A stretch of 64,000 bases of DNA from Trochalopteron elliotii (Eukaryota; Chordata; Aves; Passeriformes; Leiothrichidae). Position 1 is the stretch's first letter, and each line of letters begins with the position of its first letter. Below the pieces are notes generated by a model. It was not told where the DNA came from and ran no database searches. It was given only the letters and a program-made list of their open reading frames with translations. The DNA lies in contig JANPWX010000009.1 in assembly GCA_024734555.1 (NCBI GenBank), positions 956,586 through 1,020,585 on the forward strand, given 5' to 3'. Position numbers and translations under genes: made by a program. Below are positions 47,413 to 60,197 of this stretch, piece by piece.

Positions 47413-48341
47413 CTGGCAAGATGTTTAAAGAAGACTGAAACAGTCATCATCACCTCTTGCCTCCAACTGAACAGTCTTTCCTCCATGTGTTAGAGGAAGA
47501 TACTGAATGCTAAATTTGAAATTTTATTTTTTATCAAATTTCAGAAAAACACAATTTAATTTTACAGACAGGCATGATATCAGGAAACTCCTATTTTGGC
47601 CACTATGCTCACAATTTCTAACAGTGCCTTAGTTTTGCCTTTAGAAAAAAGTTTAATGAAGGACAGTAAATAGGTCCCAAACCTCTTTGGACAAGCTGTA
47701 ACCTCACGCAATGCACATAAATAGACTTTTTACTTCCATTAGAAGGCTCAGTCTTCCTAAATCTTTACCAAAAAGTATCTGAAAGCGGAAATTTAATTTT
47801 TTTTTTTTAGAAACCATCTCCATATCATTTCACATGCCAAGCAACTAGTGAGATAACAGAATATGAGTGTCCACATATAAGCCAGGGATTCATAGACAAA
47901 GCTTTTATATCAATTAGATAATTAAATTCAAAAGTGGCATATGAACATTAGCAAGATAGCAAAAGCTCCCTTCCACATATGCAATGACACAGACCCACAA
48001 GAACCCAGAAGTTGCAATGCACCACTAAAACATGCTGAGGCTACTCACGTTACCCAGCAAAGCACACAACTTTTCTTATCAACCTGCACATGGAGCTTCT
48101 AAATTAATCATCTAAGAAAATATTTTCTAATTTCCTCGCACCAGCTCTTATCGGCTACATCTTTTATTACAAATGAGAGAGTACAACAGCACTTCTATGG
48201 AACAGAAGAGCAGCTGAATTATGACATACAGCTCAAAGTACTTTCTTTTAAATGCTGAATCAAATATGTCTGGGTCCAGAATGGCTTTGACCTGAAAAGC
48301 ACAGGTGAAGAACTTTGTATTTACCATTACATCAGCATTAC

Positions 48342-48538
48342 CTTGTCCAGTGCTTCAGTATTGTCTCCAGCCTGTGAAGCTCCTTGGTGACTTTGCTGGT
48401 GTTACTTAACCAGCGTTCCCCTAGTTGGTTCAGTTCACCTTCGAGTTCTGAGCAGCTAACAGAAAAAAGGAGCCTCTTCCCATCATCTAGCACTTGATAT
48501 AATTTAGGCTGGTATTCAGTCAGGTTAGATCTCAGATG
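48342..48538 (-). CDS. SYNE1: SYNE1 exon w14: helix B/C of a spectrin repeat
   Basis: 197 nt: 65 codons plus AG. Begins HLRSNLTEYQPKLYQV, then DDGKRLLFSVSCSELE, helix-C signature LNQLGERWLSNTSKV, ends LKHWT(R). Acceptor TCATTACAG, donor ACAAG|GTAATG. Intron after it (47413-48341) 929 nt, featureless. Confidence 0.96.
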
Positions 48539-51113
48539 CTGTAATGACAGAGGAGATGGTTAAGTAACCTCAGGTCTTTGCTAACACACTTTCCCAACAT
48601 ATAGTTTCCTTTAAATGCAATTTGGTGCATATCCAATGTCACCACAGAACATCAAATTTTATCTCTGCTCTGGCTCTAGAACTCCCCAAGAACCATCATG
48701 CAGGCAATCTGCTAAAAAGCTGACCATGCAGCCACAAACCCAATCATGTCAATATGGCTATTGGTTCCTCCTCCTTATGATGAATTCCTCCTCTGTGTAT
48801 ATATTCTATACTTGAAAAGAATCTTTGTGGGGCAACACAATTTCTGATAGAAATTGATTAAAATACCAGAATTTACTTTACTGTCTGCTGAAAACATGCC
48901 ATCTACCGCAATGAACATTAAAGATGTCCAATATAAAATTATTAACAGTGCTTCCCTCTTCACCCTTCCAATGCCTATCCTCAGCTCTCTGGACATCTTA
49001 CTCATCTTTTACTGATCTACCCTCCTGCTCTTCATGGATACAAAACAGAAGATCACCCATCCATCCAAACCCCCAAACACAGAGACCAATTTTTGTTGCA
49101 CAAGAAAGCAAAAAAGGTAATGAAAGGTTGTTAATAGTGTTACCCAGAATGAATCTGGAACTGAGACAGATTTTATTTAAATGGTGATTTGAAGATGGGT
49201 AAAGAATTTGTACATGTGGGCAAGTATACCTGCTAAATTCCACTATCATTATGCAAATAGCATGGATTTTAAAAATATCCCTACATTGGTATAAGTTTAT
49301 ATAAAAAAATTATATAAGTGTGAGTCTGTGTATTTACACGTAACATATATACAAAAAAAAATCCTAGACAGTGGCTTAAAAAAAATCTAAGATAATCATA
49401 AATTTATTATGATGGATTTTAAGGCTAAATGTAGCCAATTAATAAAATCTACAACATAACGGAATACAAGAATCTGGATTTGAACGACCTAGTTTATGTA
49501 ACTGAAAAGAAAAACAGAAGAAGAAAACTCATTTAGGGTCAGGACCAACATAGACAATGCCTAGCATCAAACAAAACCAAAACAACCCCCCTGTACAACA
49601 GATTGCTTAAGTTGTCCTCATACCATTGGAAAAGCAAAAAGCTGTCTGGTAAAGCAACTAAAAAGATAACAATACAAAGTCAATTTTCAAGAAAAATTTG
49701 ACAGACATTTTTCTGTTGAACAAAAAAGAGAATGAAAACCCCACAACTAAAATGTCTAGTATAAGAAGACAAAAACAAAGCACTCAACCAAAGAAACAGG
49801 ATGCGATAGAAAACCTGTATTTAAACTACTTGTTGCATTTGGGGAGGAAGGCAATTTGAGGAACCACAGGCTGTTCACCCTCACCCTGCTCTCTGGAAAG
49901 ATCATGGAGCACATCCTCCTGGATTCCATTTTCAATGACAAAAAGGATCAAGAGGTGACCAGGAATATTCAAGTTAAATTCACTACCAGCTTTTTATGAC
50001 AAAATTACTGTCTCTATGGATCAGATTGACTTCAGCATGGCCTTTGACACTATCTCCCACAGGACCCTCCTCTAGCAGCAGAAAGAGCTCAGGCTGGATA
50101 AATGGGCTGTTTGGTGGGCTGAAAATGAGCTGCATTACCAGTCTCAATGTTAGTGATCAAAGGCTTGATTCCTGGCTGGCAGGTTGCAATGGGCAGAGTA
50201 CTCCAGAGATTATTGGTATTTTATCCCAAATATCTTCGATGTCTTAATGGCATGGATCGTGGCAGACAGCACTCACTCAGTAAATTTGTGGACGACACTT
50301 ATATAGGGAGAGTGGTTGGGACAAAAAACGGCAGACTGATTCCAGAGACTCTTTACTAGACTTGAGGTTGGAGACAGCAAAAACCTTGGAAGGTTGAAGA
50401 AATGCAACCTCTGCACCTTGCGCTGACTAGCTGCATCTTCAGTACAGGTTAGGAAGGAAATTGGTAGTGTATTTAACCTGGCAGCTTATAAGGCAAGCCA
50501 CAGCACTGGCCTGCATTAGGACTGTGAACAACCAGATGAAGTTATTTTATTATCCTCATCTATATGGTGCTGATGAGGCCACATCTACTCCATCTGATTT
50601 TGCTCTGACCCATCTCTCACTGAGCTGAGGAAGAAGAAAGTAGTCAGGGTCTGGTGCAGAACCACTAAGTTATTTAGGGACTTAGAGCACATGTCCTTCA
50701 CAAAGAGGCTGTGGGAAATGCCCTTGCTTTAGACTGACAAACAGGAGGCTAAGGGGTAATCTAACAAAGATCTACAGCTGTTTGCAGTAGAATTAAAAAG
50801 ATGATAGAGGTAAATGCTCCTCAGTAGTGCCACACAATATAAAAAGCACAATGGTGACAAGCTGAAAGTTGATGGTACTGACTGGGCATTACCAGTCAGT
50901 AACCTGACGAAAACCTTTTATAGTAGGTGGTGGTGCAGGACTGCAACTGGTCCCCTGGTCAGCTGTGGGATCTCCATCCTTTGAGGTTTCCAAAGCTGTT
51001 GCTGATTCAGCCCATGACAACTGTAATGCGTCAAGTGGGAGGCTGGACTAGATGACTGTCAGGAGATCCCTTTAACCCCTCTTTTCAGCAGAGGATGTCT
51101 ACAAAGCACTAAC
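48539..51113. other. Intron between w13 and w14
   Basis: 2.6 kb, half occupied by a degraded CR1 copy (49838-51086). The left half is AT-rich and unannotatable. Confidence 0.8.
49838..51086 (+). mobile_element. CR1 copy, RT region through 3' end, heavily decayed
   Basis: Order of CR1 parts is kept: CTCTGGAAAGATCATGGAGC, FSMAFDTISHRTLL-like text near 50033 (RT motif), a TTTGTGGACGAC block near 50285, then the 3' untranslated part with GGAGGCTGGACTAGATGACT near 51041. Stops and indels abound. It lies opposite to SYNE1 and its 3' end stops about 27 nt from the first exonic base of w13. Confidence 0.88.
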
Positions 51114-51245
51114 CTGAAAAAGTGTAATCCGGTCTGTAAGCCTGTCCTCCGTCTCTTCTACCAAACCAACAGTGGGGATGTTTCCTTCAACAGACTCCAG
51201 CTGTCTGGTGAGCTCCTGGTAATCTTCATCCAGATGCATCCAGGT
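51114..51245 (-). CDS. SYNE1: SYNE1 exon w13: spectrin repeat helices
   Basis: 132 nt, 44 codons, phase 0. Begins TWMHLDEDYQELTRQL, then GNIPTVGLVEETEDR, ends DRITLFQ. Acceptor GCTTGTAG, donor CAG|GTTAGT. Good agreement with the family. Confidence 0.95.
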
Positions 51246-51680
51246 CTACAAGCACAAATTATCCAAGTATATGGTGAATATGTGTATCTAGAATTTTTTT
51301 TTTTTTATCTGAACTCCTACAACTAGCTACATGGTTGTGAAAGTACAGGAATAACAGTACAAATGTCCAGTGAACCTGTAAAAAGACACCATCCCTGTGC
51401 CAAGCTCAACTTTTGGTAAGGACCCATAGATAATGCTGTCATGCTCTCCTTAACCAGTTAAAGCTAAGCAGCTCTTTAAACTTAGAGGAACACAACTTGT
51501 GCCACCTGAAGGTCACAACAGTTAAACAGAAAAGACTGCATGCTGTCTATCAGTGCTTTGTGTGTATAACAAAATGGACTGATGCTCATCAATTCTGTCC
51601 AAGCACAGGAAATCAGAATTATAGAACATCCCAGTGGTTGATCACAATGGAAGTATAGAAAAGGCCACAGAAATTCTCAC

Positions 51681-51854
51681 CTCTAGAATGTATTCCAGCT
51701 CCACACCTCGTTTATGAGCCAGCTTTAATACAGCTGAAGCTTGTGTCATTATCTCTGAATGTGACTGAGTTTCCTTCAAGAGGGCAAGGCTACTCATCTT
51801 TCTAAAAAGTGTTTCTGTCAGGATCATGTGAGACTCCAACCCTTGAAAATATTC
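51681..51854 (-). CDS. SYNE1: SYNE1 exon w12: spectrin repeat helices
   Basis: 174 nt, 58 codons, phase 0. Begins EYFQGLESHMILTETL, then LLKETQSHSEIMTQAS and ends RGVELEYILE. No tryptophan. Acceptor ATTTTTCAG, donor GAG|GTGAGA. Intron after it (51246-51680) is 435 nt with a T-run near 51295. Confidence 0.95.
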
Positions 51855-52436
51855 CTGAAAAATTCGGATGGGAGGGAGAGGGAGAATAGAAAAGAGAAAG
51901 TGCAATTGTTACTAAAAGAACATTTTAAGACATCAACAGTACAATCAAGTATCTACACAGAATTAGGTAAACCTTTCACTTCACAACATTTCACGAAATC
52001 CAGTGTAATTTAAAGAGGACAATGGTCTATTCAAAGAAAGGAGTCAGTCATTCTTTCCACACAAATTCCATCCTGACCCTCATTCCATAAACAAAACCAG
52101 CTTAAACCAGAGAAACACCCCCAAAAATTTCTGCCTAATGAAAATGTGGAAAGTACTTGTCCTATTTATGGGTGCTATTACCAAATGTAAATTTCTGTTG
52201 AAAATAAATGGAGTGGTGGCTGAAATTGCTATGTAGCATGACAGGACAATACTAGGAACTTGTTATTAGAATAATGAAAAAACCGCAATCTATCTGGGTT
52301 CACCTTCAACAAAGCATTTGAAACTCAGCCTGTCAGAACAGTTCACTGGCTGCAATTTAAAATACAGTCTGGCCCACCATTCTGAAAGGGTCCCGACTCT
52401 TTAGGAACAGATGGTTAGCAATTTGCTCTTCGTAAG

Positions 52437-53004
52437 TGTCCTGGTTTTGGCTGGGATAGAGTTCATTTTCTTCCTAGTAGCTGGCACAGCACTGTATTTT
52501 GGCTTTACTACAGGAATAATGTTGATGATACACTGATGTTTTGTTTGTTGCTGAGTAGTGTTTACCCCAAGTCAAGGACTAGTCAGCTTCCCTCGCTCTG
52601 CCAGTGAGGAGGTGCATAAGGAGCCTCGAGGGCCCACATTCAGGACAGCTGACCTGAACAGGCCAAAAGGATATTCCATACAACAGAGCATCATGTTCAG
52701 TATATAAACTGGGGGGAGTTTCTGGAAGCTGCTGATTTCTTCGTGGGGACAGGTTGGCTATTGGTCAGGAGGTGGTGAACACCTGTATTTTACATGATTT
52801 TTCTTTTTCTCTTGTGTTTTTTTCTCTCTCTCCTTTCCATTACAGTTATATATTACTATTTCAATTATTTTTATTATTAGTGCTATTAGTATTAGTATTC
52901 ATCTCTCAACTACAAGGCTTACCTTTTCTTTCTGATTCTTCTTCTCCCATAAGGAGGAAGCAGCTGTGTGGTTCTTAGTTTCCCACTGGGGCTAAACCAT
53001 GACA
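52437..53004 (+). mobile_element. Solo LTR of an ERVL-type endogenous retrovirus
   Basis: Begins TGTCCTGGTTTTGGCTGGGA and ends CCATGACA, giving TG...CA ends, with a TATA box TATATAAA at 52701-52708. The wording is that of the abundant neoavian ERVL LTR family (TguLTR5-like in songbirds). No internal retroviral sequence is adjacent, so it is a recombinant solo LTR, oriented against SYNE1. The bases either side (GTAAG, AGAAG) agree at only three of five positions, so a target duplication is not convincing. Confidence 0.85.
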
Positions 53005-53052
53005 AGAAGCTTACAGTCATCACTAGTCCTGAAATATATCCCAGTTTCTTAC

Positions 53053-53253
53053 CTTATGTTTTTCAAGCAGTGACTGAACCTCTTCCTTGGAAGAAACAAT
53101 CATTTTTTGGTCACCAGCCATTTTTTCTTGGCCTGTTTCTACCAGGTCAGCCAGGTCCTGCAAAGCCCGCTCATACTGCCTCTTAAGAGCCATATTCTGA
53201 TTCAAATCACTCCGCCTGGATCCAATGATCATCAGCAGCTCATCATACTTATC
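53053..53253 (-). CDS. SYNE1: SYNE1 exon w11: spectrin repeat helices
   Basis: 201 nt, 67 codons, phase 0. Begins DKYDELLMIIGSRRSD, then LKRQYERALQDLADLVE and GQEKMAGDQKMIVSSK, ending LLEKHK. Acceptor CCCCCCAG, donor AAG|GTAAGA. The intron after it (51855-53052) carries the solo LTR, which ends 48 nt before this exon. Confidence 0.96.
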
Positions 53254-54753
53254 CTGGGGGGCAAAGGGTGGCAATGATGCTTCTTATTTCACACCTTACA
53301 TGTCTTTCTAGAAGCAACCTTACTGTCCCTGTACTCTCTGTGAATACTAGCAGAATAACATTGATTTCCACCTCAGAAAGAGTTTGCAGATATACTGACT
53401 TCATTGATAAATTAACTCACCATTTAAAGACACAAAAAATAAGAAAGACCTGCAACTCTTTAAAGTACATGCACTTGGGGGAAAAAAACCAGCAGAATCC
53501 CAAAGGCTTAATGTAATTAGCAAAGATTCAGCTTAACGCATCAAAAAACAGTGACTACTGTGCAATGCACATGCTGTTTACATTTTATTTTTTATAATGC
53601 AGAGAACTGCATAGATTCCATCATGGATCTCAAAGATTCCATAGGCATCTCAAAGTCAGGTTTGTTTCCTTCTCCTTCCCCAGAATCTTACTGGTAGCAA
53701 GCAAGATACATACAACTTAGTGTAAAATCCAAATCAAGCCCATACTTTTGATCTATACAAGACATTCAAACAACCAAAACATCTCTACGATCATCCAGTG
53801 CTACAACAAAGTGCCCTCGGACTGCAGCTGGCTCTCCTAGCCTTAAACAGAAAACTGTTAGACTCAAAACTCTCAGAAAAAGCCAAAGGAAGGCTTTTCT
53901 TAAAACTGAAATGAAGAGGAGGGGACACATAATAGCACAAAATCTGAGAGAGAAAAAACCCCCAAACCCAAAAACCCCAAGCAAACCAGGAGGAGGTGCT
54001 AAAACCAAAAGGATAAAGAACAGGGCAAAAGACACATTTCTTAGTGATTTATTTCTTAGTCATTCATTTTTAATTGATATCACTGTCTTGTTGGTTTAAT
54101 AAGCTTATGGTCTAGTTTCATCTGTTTTATTTGCTTCCAATTTATTATGTCATTGTAAATGGTAAAATTCAGTCATAAACCTCCTCCTTGATATTTCCCC
54201 AGGCACTCCCCTGCCTCAGCCAAACTGCTCAAAAAGGACTTTCAACAGGTTTATAGAAGTTGTGGATCAATTGCCCACGTGTATTGATATGAGAAGTGCT
54301 CTAGGAAACACAGAACATTTCCAGTTTCAGGTCTCACTTCACTCTCTATCTTCCTCTACCCCTTTCTTTCTTTGAATGACAGATGTGAGACTGTACTAAA
54401 CCGCAGATCATGAGACTGGTGAGAACAGGCATGAACCTTCAGCAGACAAATTTATGTTTACATGCTTAACATCATTTGTGTGAAAAGGGAGTGGAAGAGA
54501 GCTAACAGAAAACACAGTTTTGTAGATTTTTACAATTAATACTGCTAATATCAGAGATGTTGGAAAATCTGAAAAGGCAAAAATGTAAAACTAGGTGAAA
54601 CAAAGAGAATATAATCTTTTATACATGCTGAAATGCCTTTAAATCCCTTTTTCTAAACTGCCTTATAAACAATAAAAAGAAGCATTCCTTTAATATCACA
54701 GGTGAAAAAGGTGATAGCATGGACAGGTCTGGGATGGAACTAATGAACCATAC
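53254..54753. other. Intron between w10 and w11
   Basis: 1.5 kb, no recognised transposon; short A- and C-rich stretch near 53945-53990. Confidence 0.65.
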
Positions 54754-54873
54754 CTGGATTTTAGACAACTCCTGTACAGTGGGTTGGTCAATTTGCAGCT
54801 TGTCTATACGCTTCTTTAATTCATTGATTCCAGCATCTAGTTCCTTTAAACCTTCTTCTGCCTGCAGTATGAC
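54754..54873 (-). CDS. SYNE1: SYNE1 exon w10: spectrin repeat helix
   Basis: 120 nt, 40 codons, phase 0. Begins VILQAEEGLKELDAGI, then KKRIDKLQIDQPTVQ and ends ELSKIQ. Acceptor ATATACAG, donor CAG|GTATGG. Short and Met-less; called from splice signals and clear family match. Confidence 0.94.
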
Positions 54874-56610
54874 CTGTATATGAAAATTACATTGCTTAGT
54901 TTAAAGTTTCAATAACAGTAGTGTAGCTGGCCTATGATCATATTGTTTCCTGCTTGCAGTACTAATCACACCTTCAATGTGCTGAAATTTTAAAGGATGC
55001 TATGAAGGAAATGTATTAATTAAAAGTTGGGAGAGCCCAGTTTCTTTTCTTAATGTTAAATAAGCCTACCATTATTACTTTTTAATAAACTGTTTTAGTA
55101 TCATATAAAATAGTATGCTTAGTATTTTTTATACCAAACATCAATATGAATTTCCATGCTTTTAACTATATAGTAGAGACCCAAAAGAATTTTTTTTTAA
55201 TGTAAGTGTCATTTCAAGATTTTTTTTTATTAACAGTCATTCCTGTCATCTCTGAGCACCAAGCAAATGACCATCACAGCAGAATTTGTGTATGAAAGCA
55301 AATTGCTGTGTGTAGTTCCCTTTCAAGACTGGAGCGGGGCCAAAATTACTGTCAAGGAAAAAGACTTGTTCCTCCCATTTCGCACTTGGAAAACTACAAC
55401 TTAAGAACACGGATTGGTATTTTCAAGTGTCTGAAGGTGATGAATTTTTCCAATGGAAGATACAAGCTTCCCTAGGTCTTTGCTGAAGTAGGACATGCAG
55501 ATTTTAACAATGTTAAAAGTGTCAGGTAGAGTCCTGTACTTAAAGTCCTTTGTTGAGGCCCTCTCTTGGAAGCTTCCTATCCAAATATTTTTAAATTATG
55601 TATGTAAAGTAGACCTCCTGCTTTTCAGCAGCAAGGAGTTTGCACAATGCAGTCACTAACTTAGACTTCCTGCAACTTGAGTCACCAGGCTGATTAAGGG
55701 CCTTCTATTCTACCTTCCTAATCACATACCGAACAAGCAGCAATACTTTTAAATGTGAATGTCGTATCAGTCAAGGGAGATATTCTGAAACAAATAGTTT
55801 CCCTTGCTTTTGTTACCACATTGTTTTCCTAGCTGGTAAATTAAGTTAAATTAATCATACTGGAAATAAATTTTTGCCAACATTTGGCCTCACTAAAGAC
55901 AGAAAAGAAAGACAGTGTGACCTTCTTTTTTCATACAGGCAACATAAACTCCTTCAAAATTTGAATGTCAGGTATATAAAGTCCAGTACTTCTGTTTAGC
56001 TGAAGGATAAATGTCTTCCATTCAGTCACCTGCTGGCACCAGACACCAGTAACAAAAAATATCTACAAAAAGTAGCCCTTAGCATACTTCATTCATTTTT
56101 CTCACTGGCAAAACAGAAACAAGAAAACAGGATATACTTTTTCATATAATTAATTAATTATTCATCAGGCCATTCCTGATAAAAATAATAATAATTACTG
56201 CCTTAAATTAAAATGAGTAACATTAAAGACATCACTATAAACCCGTGAACAGGAAAGTGCCTTTCGTTCTTATAAAGTTCAGTAGTTGAACAATTTAGCA
56301 AAACTCTGGACCTTTTTTGTTTATTGAAGTTTTCTTTTTTACAAATACTGCCCCAGTATAAACATAACTAGGTACTAGGTCAGCTGGGGAGATGAGAGAG
56401 ACACTTTTGCTAGGGTTTTTTTGTTGTTGTGCCTTTTTTTTTTAATTACTTATATATATACATACTATACTCCTGGACATCCTCATTTTCCTATACTTCA
56501 CGTAAACATGTATCTTCTCCCATTTAAAGCAACTGTTCTCTAGAGGATACTTTGGATAAAAACTTTACCTCATCTCCTCTCCCCAAGTGACACATACATG
56601 GTAGTAGTAC
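54874..56610. other. Intron between w9 and w10
   Basis: 1.7 kb; simple TA/T-rich tracts around 56418-56465. Nothing else recognised. Confidence 0.65.
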
Positions 56611-56712
56611 CTGCATTTGTTCTGTTTCTGGTCTGTCAGCTGCCTCTGCTAATTTCTGTAGAACTAAGTATTTGTTATCAGCCACTGATGTAAACATGAG
56701 CTTCAGATCATT
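56611..56712 (-). CDS. SYNE1: SYNE1 exon w9: short spectrin-repeat exon
   Basis: 102 nt, 34 codons, phase 0. Begins NDLKLMFTSVADNKYL, then LQKLAEAADRPETEQ and ends MQ. Acceptor TCCTGTAG, donor CAG|GTACTA. Matches the family between the w8 helix C and the w10 helix. Confidence 0.94.
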
Positions 56713-57979
56713 CTACAGGAGAAAAAACCAACAAATTATAGTCAGCTGCAGCACAAAACAAATGGAAGACATTCCATGTTTCAAAAAAAATATAAAGCAT
56801 TAAATATTACATGGTAGCAGTACAGCATAAAAACTATTCAAGAAACACCATAATTAGCCAATGCAAAAATTTTAACATTGCTGAAAATCCAGCTATGGAA
56901 AGTAAGGGCTAAAGCCACTGATATTTAAAACATATCTCATTAATGCCCTTTTACTTTTACCTTCCAATTAAATAATTAATTACCAAGGGTCATTACCTCC
57001 ATGTAACAAAAACATTCTTGTGCATTTATTCAACCACATATGATTGCAAATAAGTTTGGCTTTACTTTTTAAGGCAAGTTGTTTTAATTACAAACTTGAG
57101 CAAATACAACACATAAAAAAACAAGGCCTCCACACATTACAGGGCTAATCACAAGCTAAAACTTTTAGAATACTTTATCAGAAAAGACACATAAATATTA
57201 CTTAATTTTGCTGAAATACAATAAATTATCTTTTTCTTGCAGTCATCTCAACAGAAAATTATCAGCACATTTTTCTGAGACTTTCAGCATTACATAAGAG
57301 GTGCATTAATGATTTAGTATTTATTTTTACATTCAGTAATTATTTTAAATATTGAAAATCTCTAAAAATAATGCAATGAATTCTGATCAGCCTTGCTGTC
57401 ATCAGCAAAGAGAAGTCTTTCATTGAAAAATGGGAGACGGCAGAGGAAAGATTATGGAGTTTGAATGGAAATCTAACAGTAACAATCTATGAAAAGATGA
57501 CCCTAATCTAAAGACACAAGAAATACATTTTTTAATGTGTTTTTAATTAAAAATAAACCATACTGAAGGGCTTCATATATTAATGATAATGATGATAATA
57601 ATAGGAAATAAGTTAGAGACCAAGTAAGATCTGAAAACATTTCTGAACGCTGTTTGAAAAGTTTTCTGAAAGTGCACATTCCTCCACTTATCAACATTTT
57701 TTCATACTTGCACAACACAGACTTCTTTTATGTAATGCCAGCACGGTGACACAGCACGGAAAGATTATCACTTTACAGTAATTGTATGAGTTGCAGAAGC
57801 CTTCTAGAAGAGAGTTTGAATTTTGAGTGATTATTAGGATATTGAATTTTGCATAGCCTGAGAGTTTGATTTTTCAATAAAAAATCTGTGACAACCTCAT
57901 TCTTTTGATTTGGTACCAAAATTCACAGCCTTTATATCCCCATTTGACATACACCTCTGTTAATTTCATCACCTCATAC
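56713..57979. other. Intron between w8 and w9
   Basis: 1.3 kb, very AT-rich; no repeat family or exon recognised. Confidence 0.65.
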
Positions 57980-58189
57980 CTTGAATGTGATGATTTGCTG
58001 GAGCCGTCCCTTCATGTGGTGGCATCTCTGATTTATCACTGACTCCAGTAAGGTCAGTCTTCTCAGGAGACAATCCAAAGTGTCTTCTATAACAACCCTC
58101 TTATCACTACCATCAGGAAGTATCTGAGCAAACAAATTCTTGTTCTTATCCACTTCTTCTGTTATGTCTTTGATTTCTTTGGCAAGAGA
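57980..58189 (-). CDS. SYNE1: SYNE1 exon w8: spectrin repeat helices B/C
   Basis: 210 nt, 70 codons, phase 0. Begins SLAKEIKDITEEVDKN, then GSDKRVVIEDTLDCLL, and RCHHMKGRLQQIITFK at the end. Acceptor AAAATTAG with a weak pyrimidine tract, donor AAG|GTATGA. Closely similar to the mammalian protein, including the E-D-T-L core. Confidence 0.94.
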
Positions 58190-58424
58190 CTAATTTTGTA
58201 GAAAAACAGAAGTGACAGTCAGACATTCTGGAAAGCAGACAAACATTGTCATAACCATTGTTAATTTTGCAATTATGTAGTGAATTTTTCACATTGTTGC
58301 TACACACACACATTAGAAAAAGATGGCAGCTACAGTAATCTCTGACAGTGAAAAGATTCCAAGCTCCAAGGAAAACAAGTGCTGGAACAAAAGGATGTAA
58401 AGCCACAGAAACATCTGAGTTGAA

Positions 58425-58690
58425 TTAAAAGTCATTTAGTCCAACCCTCCTGAAGTAAATATGGACATCTTCAACTACATCAGGATGCTCAGAGCCCCCT
58501 CAAGCCTGAATTCGAATTCTTCTGGGGATGGGACATCCACCTCCTCTCTGGGCGACCTGCTCCAGCATTCCCACACTCTCATTCTGAAAAATTTCTTCCT
58601 TATATCTTCCCTGCATCTATCCTCCTCATCTGAAAACAGTTATTTTTTTGTCCTATTGCCTCTCTCTCTCTTCCCAACCACTCAATTCTT
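58425..58690 (-). mobile_element. CR1 3'-end copy
   Basis: Reverse-oriented CR1: GTCATTTAGTCCAACCCTCC then GGGATGGGACATCCACCTCC, CTCTGGGCGACCTGCTCCAG and CTGAAAAATTTCTTCCTTAT are the complement of the standard 3' region. It lies in the w7-w8 intron in the same orientation as SYNE1. The right end is approximate. Confidence 0.88.
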
Positions 58691-59010
58691 TCCGCCTCCC
58701 TCACCCCTAATTAATGTTGTTGAACTTGTGCCGTTTCTATATCCCAGAGCATCCCTCCCTCTTTTCCACTTTGTTTCAATTTCAACAATGTGGTGTTTGC
58801 TAATATACTTAGAAAAGATGCTAAACAGATGAAAGAGTCTGTGCTTTCTGCAACATTTTCTCTGTGGTCAACTGCAAAATGCTGCAGTTACATAGAGATT
58901 ATGCCAGCGACATGTCACTTCTTCAGGATTCTAACACTTTTGTTCTAAACACTACATAAAATGCACACTTACTGGCAATTAAAAGGAAGTCCTACTCAAG
59001 GATTCCTTAC

Positions 59011-59166
59011 CTCTTGCTTGTACACATAGGTTTCTGTTTCTTCCTCTGGCAACAGAGCTGTAGCAACAAAGACTTGCTCTTCCACGCCATCCAGCCACAT
59101 GGACGTGGCAGTGACACCATCATAGAGCTTCTGTTCAAGATGCAGGGTCTCCTCCACCCGTCCAGC
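59011..59166 (-). CDS. SYNE1: SYNE1 exon w7: helix A of a spectrin repeat
   Basis: 156 nt, 52 codons, phase 0. Begins AGRVEETLHLEQKLYD, helix-A signature TATSMWLDGVEEQVF, then LLPEEETETYVYKQE. Acceptor TTGCCCAG, donor GAG|GTAAGG. The intron separating it from w6 is only 86 nt (59167-59252), the shortest here. Confidence 0.95.
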
Positions 59167-59252
59167 CTGGGCAAAGAAACCACAGAAGTCCAGCAATTCC
59201 ATTGTTAATGTGGCTTTGCTGTAGGACAGGTGTGAAGACAATTGAAAATTAC

Positions 59253-59384
59253 CTCAGATGTGACATCTTCAAAGGCCTGATTCAATTCAACCAATACTGG
59301 TGACACTAAGGATTTATCTTCATCCTGTGTCTCCTCCTTATACAAAGGCATTCCAGGTAATAGTCTGTTTGGTCTGCTATAAAG
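59253..59384 (-). CDS. SYNE1: SYNE1 exon w6: linker segment
   Basis: 132 nt, 44 codons, phase 0. Begins LYSRPNRLLPGMPLYK, then EETQDEDKSLVSPVL and ends NQAFEDVTSE. Proline- and acid-rich, so probably a loop or extended linker within the rod rather than a helix. Acceptor CTCATCAG, donor GAG|GTAATT. Confidence 0.93.
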
Positions 59385-60197
59385 CTGATGAGAGAGAAGC
59401 ACCAATAAGGATGCATCTACAATATGTAGGACACAAAATTTGGCTGTACAGATTCCCTACCGACTGAGGCTATCACTTGCTAACACTCATGGTCCTCCCA
59501 CAAATGCTCCATGTCATGAATATTTTGAATAAATATTGCTCAATAGGAGGTTCACTAAAAATGCAGGATAAATGTTTGTAGCCAGAATTAAAAATTACTA
59601 GTTTTACCAAAAATATAATCAATTACTGTTTAATTAATACAAGATATTTAGAAGTTTGGGAGCTGATTAATGGAGTGTTACACAAAGAAGAGTGGATCTG
59701 GGTCTATTAACAATAAAATGGAAGATATATGTTAATATAGACTTTGGTTTGTCCCCAGTTTGATTGATTAATCCCCATTTCTTTCAGTAGAAATATTGTG
59801 CTTGAAATTCTTTATCCACTAAGATCAAGAATAGAAAGTAACCAATAAATTCAAACTGAAAATAACAGTCTTCCTCTAAGCTATTGCCAGAGTACTGATC
59901 AAATCCAGAGGGATGATTTGTTAGAAAATTATCCTGAGTTACATAAGTAGATAAAACATTTTGTCTGAGCTCTTGCTTCCTTTCTAGCTCATTAACCTGA
60001 TGGTAGTGCAATTCAAATCACTTCGAACATAGGCAGTGCTGGTGCCAATATTTAACAGTTTTTAATGGTGTCACAAAAGTAAATTGTTCCCTATCTCGTG
60101 TATTAACTACAGAACCTTAATGGATCTACAAATTGTACCTGTTGTTGTAACAACTACTTTCAAAGAGAAAATGGAAGGAGAAATTTTAAAAAGCTAC

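Noticed and set aside
52432..53009. Target-site duplication around the solo LTR.
   Set aside because: Flanking pentamers GTAAG and AGAAG match at only three of five positions.
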